Assembly (NCBI GenBank): GCA_017475805.1 | Contig: JAFVEW010000323.1 | Location: forward strand, 1-8,847 | DNA length: 8,847 nucleotides | Reading direction: 5' to 3' | DNA from: Synergistaceae bacterium | Lineage (GTDB): Bacteria > Synergistota > Synergistia > Synergistales > Aminobacteriaceae | Shown: one piece after another, positions 1 through 6,183 of the stretch | Layout: every line of letters starts with the position of its first letter | Numbering within the stretch: position 1 is the stretch's first letter | The notes under the pieces: generated by a model | The model's database searches: none | The model's input: only the letters and a program-made list of their open reading frames with translations | What the model was told of the DNA's origin: nothing | Program-made: the position numbers and the translations under genes

Positions 1-135
1 CAAGATGTCAACGCTGATAATCAAATTAGCAGCACTTTAATCGCAAACGCCGAGATAGCCGTGAAAGGTCGCGGAATTATCTCAAGGACTCAGAAAGTCG
101 GACTTGTTACTCAAATTTTGCAGACGGTGTTTTAA
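1..135 (+). CDS. flgH: Flagellar L-ring protein FlgH, C-terminal 44 residues (5' end outside window)
   Basis: The window opens inside a reading frame, in frame with base 1, that ends with TAA at 133-135. The visible tail contains DVNADNQISSTLIANAEIAV followed by KGRGIISRTQKVGL, which matches the conserved FlgH C-terminus (a 'dI...Nti.S..iAda.i...g.G.i...q' pattern). FlgH is the outer-membrane lipoprotein that forms the L-ring, the bushing through which the flagellar rod passes the outer membrane. Its lipobox and most of the domain lie upstream, so they cannot be checked. It is followed 16 bases later by flgI, the usual ring-gene order, which supports the call despite the short length. A functional L-ring gene implies a diderm cell envelope. 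Confidence 0.85.
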   Translation, partial: QDVNADNQISSTLIANAEIAVKGRGIISRTQKVGLVTQILQTVF

Positions 136-151
136 GAATTAGGAGTTAAGA

Positions 152-1300
152 ATGAAAAAAATTTTTTTAACTTTAATCTTAATTTTTATTGCGACATTTT
201 TTGAATCTGAATCTTTTGCGGCAGTAAATTTGCAGGATATGAATTTTAACCGCACAAACCCTAGAGTCCGAATAAAAGATATAACTGAAGTTGAAGGCGC
301 ACGCAGCAACCAATTAACAGGCATCGGTATAGTTACAGGGCTTAACGGCACAGGCGATAATTCAGCTATGGCGACTCAAATGATGCGAAACATGATGAGA
401 AATTTCGGCGTAACTCTTGACGCTCGTTCAGTAAGAACTCGAAATATTGCCGTTGTAGCTTTGACTGCAAATTTGCCGCCTTATGTCAGACCGGGACAAA
501 ATATCGATGTCAATGTTAATACTATGGGTAACGCATCAAGCCTTCAGGGAGGAGTTTTAATTCAATCGCCTCTAAAAGCTGCGGACGGAAAAATTTACGC
601 CGTTGCTCAAGGGCCGGTTATAACGGGGTTTAATTCAACGCAGGAAACTCCTGAGCTAAGAACTCGAAATATGAGGGCTCAAAACGTTTTAACAGCCGGC
701 AGGATTCATAACGGTGCGATTGTTGAGCGTGAAGTTCCTAGCGATTATACAGCAGGCGGCCAAGTTGCTTTGTTATTACGCGATCCTGATTTCACGACGG
801 CTCAAAGAATTACGGACGTCATTAATCGCGCTTACGGAGTCGTAGCCTACGCTGTCGACGCAGGGCGCGTTGAAATTAATTTGCCCGGTCAATATGTTCA
901 AGCTCCCGCAGCTTTCTTAGCAAACATGGGAGGACTTGAAATTGAGCCCGACACGTCCGCGAAAGTTGCTATAAACGAACGCAGCGGTACTGTCGTAATG
1001 GGAGGCAATGTCAGAATTAGCTCCGTCGGAGTTGCTCACGGCCTTTTAACTGTTGAAGTTGGCGATGATCCTAATATTCAGCCCGAGACTCTTGAAGAAA
1101 ATCCGACACTTTTAATGCGCCGAAATGATATAAGCGATAATGAAGAAGGCGGAAGTATGTTAGCAATGCCCTCGACAACAACTGTAAGAGATTTAGTTCG
1201 TGTCATGAACTCATTAGGCGCAACGCCGCGAGACATTATCGAAATTTTACAGGCTATCGACAGAGCTGGAGCTTTGCACGGACAGCTTGTTACTATGTAA
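152..1300 (+). CDS. flgI: Flagellar P-ring protein FlgI
   Basis: This complete 382-residue protein is close to the usual FlgI length (about 365-380). Residues 1-24 look like a Sec signal peptide: MKK, a hydrophobic stretch of I, L, F and T residues, then SFAA with probable cleavage before VNLQ. Family hallmarks follow. Residues 39-69 hold the RIKDI...EGARSNQL...GIVTGLNGTGD motif. Residues 133-154 hold the GGVLIQSPL...YAVAQGP block. The C-terminus (about 363-382) ends in AGALHGQLVTM, typical of the family. FlgI assembles in the periplasm into the P-ring around the distal rod at the peptidoglycan layer and partners the FlgH L-ring. The ATG at 152 follows AGGAG at 141-145 with 6 bases between, and places the signal peptide correctly. 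It sits between flgH and flgJ, presumably on one transcript. No unusual features were seen in the protein. Confidence 0.97.
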   Translation: MKKIFLTLILIFIATFFESESFAAVNLQDMNFNRTNPRVRIKDITEVEGARSNQLTGIGIVTGLNGTGDNSAMATQMMRNMMRNFGVTLDARSVRTRNIAVVALTANLPPYVRPGQNIDVNVNTMGNASSLQGGVLIQSPLKAADGKIYAVAQGPVITGFNSTQETPELRTRNMRAQNVLTAGRIHNGAIVEREVPSDYTAGGQVALLLRDPDFTTAQRITDVINRAYGVVAYAVDAGRVEINLPGQYVQAPAAFLANMGGLEIEPDTSAKVAINERSGTVVMGGNVRISSVGVAHGLLTVEVGDDPNIQPETLEENPTLLMRRNDISDNEEGGSMLAMPSTTTVRDLVRVMNSLGATPRDIIEILQAIDRAGALHGQLVTM

Positions 1301-1306
1301 AAAAGC

Positions 1307-1338
1307 AAGTAGGAATTAGGATTTAGAAAGTAGGAATT
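1307..1338 (+). repeat. 11-bp direct repeat with AGGA cores in the flgJ leader
   Basis: AAGTAGGAATT occurs at 1307-1317 and again, identical, at 1328-1338, a spacing of 21 bases. A further GGAATTAGGATTTAG lies between and partly within the copies. The second copy supplies the TAGGA ribosome-binding-like sequence (1331-1335), 8 bases before the flgJ ATG. The flgI leader (AATTAGGAGTTAAG, 137-150) and the 7596-7616 region carry related TTAGGA units. This may be a dispersed short repeat that also acts as a ribosome-binding site, or simple drift in an AGGA-rich leader. Confidence 0.6.
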
Positions 1339-1343
1339 TAAGA

Positions 1344-1712
1344 ATGATTAACGGCATAAGTTCATCAAAAATTGTAAAAACGAATATCGATCCGTCTATT
1401 CACAAGACTGAAGACGCCTTGAAATTAAAAGAATCTTGCCAGCAATTTGAAAGTATTTTATGGTCAAAACTCTGGAAAGACATGAAACAATCTGCAATGT
1501 CTATCAGCGGCGCGGATAAAGAACGGCCTTATAAACAAATGGAAGATTTATCGCTCGAAATGGCCACTGATGACTTAGTAGAAAGTTCAGGCGGTGCAGG
1601 ACTTTGGAAAATGCTCTATGACAGCATGATAGGCAAATTAGCAGCTGATAAAGACGCAAAAAAACTCCGCGAAGCTAACGAAGAAGCAGCAAGGCTTGAT
1701 GTAACGGCATGA
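1344..1712 (+). CDS. flgJ: Single-domain FlgJ-type rod-binding protein
   Basis: This 122-residue protein matches the N-terminal rod-binding domain of FlgJ. Residues about 24-100 contain ALKLKESCQQFESILW (the family's 'a..FEalfl..ml..M' pattern), then KDMKQSAMSISG, YKQMEDLSLEMA, and SSGGAGLWKMLYDSM, which corresponds to the 'ggGLa..iy..l' signature. In proteobacterial FlgJ a GH73 muramidase domain follows; here the protein ends after a charged Lys/Glu/Ala-rich tail (101-122). It can therefore cap or chaperone rod assembly but cannot itself cut peptidoglycan. There is no signal peptide, consistent with export through the flagellar apparatus. It follows flgI by 43 bases, and its stop overlaps the next gene's start (ATGA, 1709-1712). 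The symbol follows common usage; it could equally be described as a stand-alone rod-binding domain protein. Confidence 0.85.
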   Translation: MINGISSSKIVKTNIDPSIHKTEDALKLKESCQQFESILWSKLWKDMKQSAMSISGADKERPYKQMEDLSLEMATDDLVESSGGAGLWKMLYDSMIGKLAADKDAKKLREANEEAARLDVTA

Positions 1713-2842
1713 GAGCATTTCTATTAATTCCGCTTGCGGTTTGTATTTATGAAATTGCAAGTTTGATTTTGCCGCTTAGATTGCCGCTTTGGGGAAGAAT
1801 TTTAGCTTATTTAATTTTGTTGTCTGGATTGCTCAAAGGCATGTTATATCGCCGGACACCTACAGGATTCGAGATTATCGAACTTCCGTATGGAGTCTCG
1901 CTTTTACTTACGCTGGTTTTTAATTTTATAATCATAGCGTTCTTTATTTTGCTTGTGAAAGACGCATTTTTTATTTCATGGAAAATTTTTTCGCGAGTTA
2001 AATTTCCGGAATATTACGCTTCATTATTTGCTTTTAGTTTAGCTTTATGCGCGACGCTATACGGAACTTATGAAGGCTTAAAACTCCCGTCGGTTGTGAC
2101 TCATGAAGTCAGCATAAAAAATTTAGGCAGTGAATTTGAAAATTTTAGAATTGCAATGTTAGTTGATATTCACGCCGATGAATTAACAAATCATGACGCC
2201 GTTCAAAAAATCGTAGACAGGACTAACTCATTAAATCCTGATTTAATTTTAATTCCCGGTGATTTTGTTGATGGAACAGTGAAAGCCCGCAGACATGATT
2301 TAGAGCCTCTGAAAAATCTCAAAGCAAAATTCGGAGTCTTCGGCGTAACGGGCAACCATGAATATTATTTTGATTTTGAAGGCTGGATCAAAGAAATTCC
2401 GGCTTTAGGAGTCAGATTATTAAACAACGAAAAAATTATTTTGACCTCAGGAGACTCGAAATTAATTATTGCTGGACTCCCTGATATTACAGGAGGCTTG
2501 GCAGGTCGTGATTTAGAAGAAACATTGAAAGATGTACCAGAAGATTCACCGATAATTTTAATGGATCATCAGCCTCGAAATGCTAGAGAGAATGCGAAAT
2601 ATAAAAATATTGTCTTGCAATTATCCGGCCATACTCACGGCGGTCAAATACCGGTTATGTATCAAATAGTAAAACGCGCCAATAAAGGCTTTGTTCGCGG
2701 CTGGTATGATATTGATGGCGGGAGTCCCGCTGGCAATATGAAATTATTTGTAAGTCCCGGAACGTCGCAGTGGAATGGTTTTGCTTGCAGACTTTTTGAT
2801 CCGTCGGAAATTTCGCTTTTTATTCTTCACGCCTCGATATAG
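1709..2842 (+). CDS. Membrane-anchored calcineurin-like metallophosphoesterase
   Basis: This 377-residue protein has two parts. Residues 1-121 hold about four hydrophobic segments (roughly 2-22, 28-46, 62-84, 103-121). Residues from about 132 onward form a calcineurin-like phosphoesterase domain with the full metal-binding set: D153-x-H155, G184-D185, GNHE at 215-218, D286-H287, and GHTHGGQ at 307-313. The build resembles the YkuE/YaeI group (COG1408-like), whose members include enzymes acting on lipid-linked phosphates; the Chlamydia lipid A enzyme LpxG belongs to this wider group. Hydrolysis of a phosphoester or pyrophosphate at the membrane is therefore the best general statement, and the substrate is unknown. 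The ATG at 1709 overlaps the flgJ stop, so translation is probably coupled to the flagellar operon. It is not a known flagellar gene. All key residues are present, so it should be active. Confidence 0.88.
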   Translation: MRAFLLIPLAVCIYEIASLILPLRLPLWGRILAYLILLSGLLKGMLYRRTPTGFEIIELPYGVSLLLTLVFNFIIIAFFILLVKDAFFISWKIFSRVKFPEYYASLFAFSLALCATLYGTYEGLKLPSVVTHEVSIKNLGSEFENFRIAMLVDIHADELTNHDAVQKIVDRTNSLNPDLILIPGDFVDGTVKARRHDLEPLKNLKAKFGVFGVTGNHEYYFDFEGWIKEIPALGVRLLNNEKIILTSGDSKLIIAGLPDITGGLAGRDLEETLKDVPEDSPIILMDHQPRNARENAKYKNIVLQLSGHTHGGQIPVMYQIVKRANKGFVRGWYDIDGGSPAGNMKLFVSPGTSQWNGFACRLFDPSEISLFILHASI

Positions 2843-2848
2843 TATAAT
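2843..2848 (+). promoter_or_regulatory. Probable -10 box of the tctCBA promoter
   Basis: A perfect TATAAT begins immediately after the phosphoesterase stop codon. Transcription would start near 2855, leaving an untranslated leader of about 60 bases before tctC. The -35 region is poor: TTATTC at 2820-2825 gives a 17-base spacer but few consensus matches, and there is no TGn extension. The site fits the change of functional block, but no terminator separates it from the upstream operon, so read-through from the flagellar genes is also possible. Confidence 0.5.
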
Positions 2849-2901
2849 AAGCCCACTCAATGAAAATAAATCTAGTTTTCCCTATGAAAATAATAAATAT
2901 A

Positions 2902-2908
2902 AAGGAGG
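2902..2908 (+). promoter_or_regulatory. Strong ribosome-binding site fixing the tctC start
   Basis: AAGGAGG lies 7 bases before the ATG at 2916. The frame stays open upstream to 2775, inside the phosphoesterase gene, but that extension would put the signal peptide internally and has no ribosome-binding site. The site therefore decides the start at 2916. It is the strongest such site in the window, consistent with high demand for a periplasmic binding protein. Confidence 0.85.
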
Positions 2909-2915
2909 AACTCTT

Positions 2916-3896
2916 ATGAAAAAATTATTTTCTGTCGTGATGGTTCTCGCGCTTGTCTTTACAGCTTCCGCAGCTATGGCTGATTATCCTGAAAAATCAC
3001 TCACAGCTATCTGTCCGTGGGGTGCTGGCGGCGGCACTGACTCGTGTTTGCGCGCATTTTGTCAAGCACTTGAAAAACAGCTCGGTCAAACTATTATCGT
3101 TGACAATAAAACCGGAGCCGGCGGAGTAACCGGACATGAGGCTATCGCTGATGCAGACCCTGACGGTTATACATTTGGCATGATCACTTTCGAGTTCGTT
3201 ACTTATAACGCGCTTGATGTTTCAGACTATAAGTCCTATGTGAATTATGACCCTCTTTGCCGTTTGAATGCAGACCCTGCCGGCATCACTGTAAACAAGG
3301 CATGGGCTGAGAAAAATGGCATTGCTAACTTGGCAGATTTTATTGCTTATTGCAAAGCTCATCCCGGTGAAGTTCGTATGGGCGGTTCATCTGCAAATTC
3401 TGTGTGGCATATCGCCGGCGGTTACTTCATGAACGTTGCAGGAGTCGAGCTTAAAATGGTTACATATCCGGACGGAGCTGCTTCAGCTGTTCAGGCTGCT
3501 GCACAGGGCGTTGATATTGAAGGCGTAACTGTTTCTCTTGCTGAAGCTCGTTCCTTCATAGAATCAGGAAATCTTATATGTTTAGGACTTATGGCTGAAC
3601 AGCGCATTAACAATAAAGTCTTTGGCGACATTCCGACCTGCAAAGAGCAAGGCGTAGATGCTTTCTATTCGACATGGCGCGGACTTGGCCTGCCTAACGG
3701 TGTTGATAGTGCTATCAGAACAAAATTAGCAAACGCTTGCGAAGCCGCTGTCAAAGACCCTGATTTTATTCAATATATGTCAAACGCTGGGCTTGGCATT
3801 GCTTATATGAACGGTGCTGATTTCAAAACCTTCCTTGAGCAACAGGAAGAAAAAGACGTTCCGGCCGCTATGAAAGCCGCAGGAATAGAAATCTAA
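2916..3896 (+). CDS. tctC: TTT transporter periplasmic solute-binding protein (TctC/Bug family)
   Basis: This complete 326-residue protein has the family's usual length. Residues 1-22 are a signal peptide (MKKLFSVVMVLALVF, then ASAAMA with likely cleavage before DYPEKS). Mature-protein hallmarks follow: YPEKSLTAICPWGAGGGTD (24-42), LGQTIIVDNKTGAGG (56-70), and DPDGYTFGM (81-89). In this family the loops around the GGGTD and GAGG segments hold the carboxylate of the ligand. The later VTYPDGAASAVQAAAQGVDI segment (182-201) corresponds to the usual 'vpY.g...a..ll.G.vd' region. It delivers an organic anion to the TctA/TctB membrane pair encoded next. The symbol names the family only; a citrate-like substrate is not shown. 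The mature protein carries eight cysteines (33, 44, 49, 115, 146, 222, 242, 275), many for an exported binding protein. Confidence 0.95.
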   Translation: MKKLFSVVMVLALVFTASAAMADYPEKSLTAICPWGAGGGTDSCLRAFCQALEKQLGQTIIVDNKTGAGGVTGHEAIADADPDGYTFGMITFEFVTYNALDVSDYKSYVNYDPLCRLNADPAGITVNKAWAEKNGIANLADFIAYCKAHPGEVRMGGSSANSVWHIAGGYFMNVAGVELKMVTYPDGAASAVQAAAQGVDIEGVTVSLAEARSFIESGNLICLGLMAEQRINNKVFGDIPTCKEQGVDAFYSTWRGLGLPNGVDSAIRTKLANACEAAVKDPDFIQYMSNAGLGIAYMNGADFKTFLEQQEEKDVPAAMKAAGIEI

Positions 3897-3919
3897 ATAT
3901 TTAATATTGAATTTTGAGG

Positions 3920-3946
3920 TGGGCGAGCGTGTCTTGCCCATTTTTT
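3920..3946 (+). terminator. Intrinsic terminator between tctC and tctB
   Basis: TGGGCGAG (3920-3927) pairs with CTTGCCCA (3933-3940), giving an 8-bp GC-rich stem with one G-U pair and a 5-base loop, followed directly by TTTTTT (3941-3946). This is a textbook intrinsic terminator placed inside the operon. It probably stops most transcripts after tctC and lets a fraction continue into tctBA, so that binding protein is made in excess. It could also stabilise the tctC mRNA 3' end. Confidence 0.85.
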
Positions 3947-3972
3947 ATATTGAAAAAAGGAAGTGAATTTTC

Positions 3973-4503
3973 TTGAAAAAAACGCAAACGAAGGCCTTTG
4001 CAAGTTTAATAAGCTCTATAATTCTGCTTATTTTTGAAGTGTGGGCTTATCTGGAAACTACGGGATTCAAAATTCATAAACGTGCATTCGTTCAGCCTGC
4101 AACCTTTCCGCAGATAATGATTTGCGGCATGTTCATTTTCACGGTGATATTATTCGTGCAATCTTTTCTGAAAGTAACTCGCGGAATGAAAGAAGCCGAC
4201 CCCGAAAACGAGCCTGCTGCAAGTATCAATCCTTTTACAAATCGCGGAGTAGCTGCCGCGTTATTCGTTATTATTCTTTGTATTTTATATACATGGCTTT
4301 TTAATAATCTGGGTTACGTGCTTGTTTCTGCTTGTATCAGCATTATTATAATGTGGCTCATCGGTAAGCGCGATCTAAAAATCATTATTCCAGTGTCGAT
4401 ATTAGTTCCGTTAATAATGTGGTTTATTTTTTACAAATTGCTTACGGTGAATATCCCTATGGGTATGCTTCAGCCTCTTCGCGATATGGTAGATAAATTC
4501 TAA
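3973..4503 (+). CDS. tctB: TTT transporter small membrane subunit (TctB family)
   Basis: This 176-residue hydrophobic protein has about four to five membrane segments (roughly 9-27, 46-65, 90-109, 114-131, 137-157) and a polar loop at about 68-90, the usual size and layout of TctB. TctB sequences are poorly conserved, so the call leans on position between tctC and tctA as well as on topology. It forms the inner-membrane complex with TctA and is needed for ion-driven uptake of the substrate bound by TctC. The start is TTG at 3973, preceded by GGAAG (3959-3963) at 9 bases. The next in-frame ATG is near residue 49, in the second hydrophobic segment, so the TTG start is well supported. A weak start after a terminator would further lower its output relative to tctC. 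Confidence 0.88.
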   Translation: MKKTQTKAFASLISSIILLIFEVWAYLETTGFKIHKRAFVQPATFPQIMICGMFIFTVILFVQSFLKVTRGMKEADPENEPAASINPFTNRGVAAALFVIILCILYTWLFNNLGYVLVSACISIIIMWLIGKRDLKIIIPVSILVPLIMWFIFYKLLTVNIPMGMLQPLRDMVDKF

Positions 4504-4507
4504 GGAG
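4503..4507 (+). promoter_or_regulatory. Ribosome-binding site deciding the tctA start
   Basis: AGGAG overlaps the last base of the tctB stop codon (TAA, 4501-4503). It stands 9 bases before ATG at 4517 but only 3 bases before an in-frame TTG at 4511. The spacing favours ATG 4517. The placement also suggests translational coupling of tctB and tctA. Confidence 0.75.
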
Positions 4508-4516
4508 TTATTGAAA

Positions 4517-6046
4517 ATGGATTGGAATTTACTATTTGAAAGTTACATAAATGTTTTTTCAAGCGTTCAAGTTATTTTAATGACTTTTTTAGGAGCATTA
4601 GGCGGAATTCTTTTAGGTGCAGTTCCCGGCATGACTGCTACTATGGGAGTGGCGTTGCTTATTCCTTTTTCGTTCGGCATGGATTTAATTCCGTCAATAG
4701 GCTTGCTTTTGGGTATTTATTGCGGCGGTATGTACGGCGGTTCTATTTCAGCTATTCTTATTCATGCGCCGGGAACTCCGAGTGCAGCAGCGACACTATT
4801 AGACGGCTATCCTATGTGTAAAAAAGGACAGGCGGGAAGAGCTTTATCTATAGCGATGTTTTCCTCGTTCTGCGGCGGTGTCTTAGGAGCTTTAATCATG
4901 ACATTCCTTTCGCCGATAGTTGCAAAGATGGCTATGAAGTTCACCAGTGCTGAAATGCTGATGTTAGCTTTCTTTGGACTTTCCGTTATCGTCTCTATAT
5001 CCGGCAAGTCTATTGCAAAAGGATTGATCTCAGCTTTTTTCGGCCTTTTGCTCGCTACAGTTGGCCAAGACCCTACATATGGAGCAAAAAGATTTATTTT
5101 TGGCTTCAGACCGCTTTTATCAGGCTTTTCATTTATTCCGACTTTAATCGGCTTATTTGCTATTGCTGAAGTCATTGCAGGTGTCGAGAGAATTATTAAC
5201 GGCGAAGAGACGCAGCAAAAATCTGAAGAAAAAATCACAAACGTTCTCCCTGACTTCAAAACGATTAAACAAATATGGGCAAATATTATCTCAGGCGGCA
5301 TTATCGGAACTTTAATCGGAGCTATTCCCGGAGCAGGCGGTGATATTGCAGTATTTGTTTCTTACGGCTTCAACAAGAGTGCTTCTCGTCATCCTGAACT
5401 ATGGGGAACAGGTATTCCTAACGGTGTAGCTGCAACAGAGTCAGCTAATAACGGCTGCTCGGGCGGTGCTATGATCCCGCTGCTTTCATTAGGAGTTCCC
5501 GGCGATGCCGTTACAGCCGTTTTATTAGGAGCTTTCATAATGAAGGGTATTCAGCCCGGCCCTATGATGTACGTTAATGAGCTTCCGACGGTTTACCGTG
5601 TTTTTGCGGCTCTAATGCTTGCGAATTTAGCAATGCTCGTAGTCGGCTGCGCTGGAGTTAGATTTTTTGCAAAGATTGTTTCAGTTGAGAAAAAAATGCT
5701 TTATCCTATTATTCTTGTTGTTTCTCTTCTTGGAGCGTTTTCTATTAATAAGAGCGTCTTTGACGTAGGCGTGTGTGTTCTCTTCGGCGTCGTCGGTTAT
5801 CTTATGAATAAATTTGAGTTCCCGTTATCTCCTATTTTGCTTGCTTTAATTTTAGGCCCGATGTGTGAACAGAATTTTGTTCGCTTTGTTGACGTTAATA
5901 ACGGTAACTTCTGGGAAATTTTACATCGTCCGATCGCCATGGGCTTCTTTTTAATATCGGTTGTTACGATTCTTTTCTCGATTTACAATCAAAATAAGAT
6001 TAATAAGCGAGAAGCTGAAAACAGAAAGAAACAAGCCGCGAATTAA
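4517..6046 (+). CDS. tctA: TTT transporter large membrane subunit (TctA family)
   Basis: This 509-residue, highly hydrophobic protein has the length and signatures of TctA, with about ten to twelve membrane segments. The N-terminal half carries GAVPGMTATMG (34-44) and CGGMYGGSISAILIHAPGTP (69-88), then LLDGYPMCKKGQAGRAL (94-110). The second half repeats the theme with GAIPGAGGDIAVFVSYGF (268-285) and GVAATESANNGCSGGAMIPL (303-322), then LSLGVPGD (323-330). These two glycine/proline-rich segments are the conserved motifs thought to line the transport path. It works with TctB and with TctC-bound ligand and is driven by an ion gradient. The C-terminus is a short basic/polar cytoplasmic tail. The start at ATG 4517 was chosen over TTG 4511 on ribosome-binding-site spacing. 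A terminator follows at 6074. The specific substrate is not deducible. Confidence 0.96.
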   Translation: MDWNLLFESYINVFSSVQVILMTFLGALGGILLGAVPGMTATMGVALLIPFSFGMDLIPSIGLLLGIYCGGMYGGSISAILIHAPGTPSAAATLLDGYPMCKKGQAGRALSIAMFSSFCGGVLGALIMTFLSPIVAKMAMKFTSAEMLMLAFFGLSVIVSISGKSIAKGLISAFFGLLLATVGQDPTYGAKRFIFGFRPLLSGFSFIPTLIGLFAIAEVIAGVERIINGEETQQKSEEKITNVLPDFKTIKQIWANIISGGIIGTLIGAIPGAGGDIAVFVSYGFNKSASRHPELWGTGIPNGVAATESANNGCSGGAMIPLLSLGVPGDAVTAVLLGAFIMKGIQPGPMMYVNELPTVYRVFAALMLANLAMLVVGCAGVRFFAKIVSVEKKMLYPIILVVSLLGAFSINKSVFDVGVCVLFGVVGYLMNKFEFPLSPILLALILGPMCEQNFVRFVDVNNGNFWEILHRPIAMGFFLISVVTILFSIYNQNKINKREAENRKKQAAN

Positions 6047-6073
6047 AAAAAATTAAGTGAATATAAAATAACT

Positions 6074-6108
6074 AAGACAGACGCGATTATACATGCCTGT
6101 CTTTTTTT
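6074..6108 (+). terminator. Intrinsic terminator after tctA
   Basis: AAGACAG (6074-6080) pairs perfectly with CTGTCTT (6097-6103), and the T-run covers 6102-6108, so the last two stem bases are part of it. The 16-base loop may close further through GC/GC pairs. It ends the tctCBA transcript 28 bases after the tctA stop. The rest of the gap (6109-6183) is AT-rich. TAAAAT (6121) and TATAAA (6127) are possible -10 elements for the next gene, but neither has a convincing -35. Confidence 0.8.
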
Positions 6109-6183
6109 GTAAAATTCATGTAAAATTATAAACAATTATTAATCCCAATAAAATTTTAATTTTCAGGAAGGAGAAATTACTTC

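Noticed and set aside
1344..1712. FlgJ as a truncated or broken gene because the muramidase domain is missing
   Set aside because: The rod-binding domain is complete, the stop is neatly coupled to the next gene, and single-domain rod-binding proteins are common outside proteobacteria.
2775..2915. Upstream 47-codon in-frame extension of tctC into the phosphoesterase gene
   Set aside because: It would bury the signal peptide, overlaps the end of an intact gene in another frame, and has no ribosome-binding site; AAGGAGG at 2902-2908 marks ATG 2916.
4511..4516. TTG at 4511 as the tctA start
   Set aside because: Only 3 bases from the AGGAG site, too close for normal initiation; ATG 4517 has a 9-base spacing.
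4807..5301. Long minus-strand open frame inside tctA
   Set aside because: It is antisense to the most conserved part of tctA, has no recognisable family features, and is the kind of shadow frame expected opposite a hydrophobic coding sequence.
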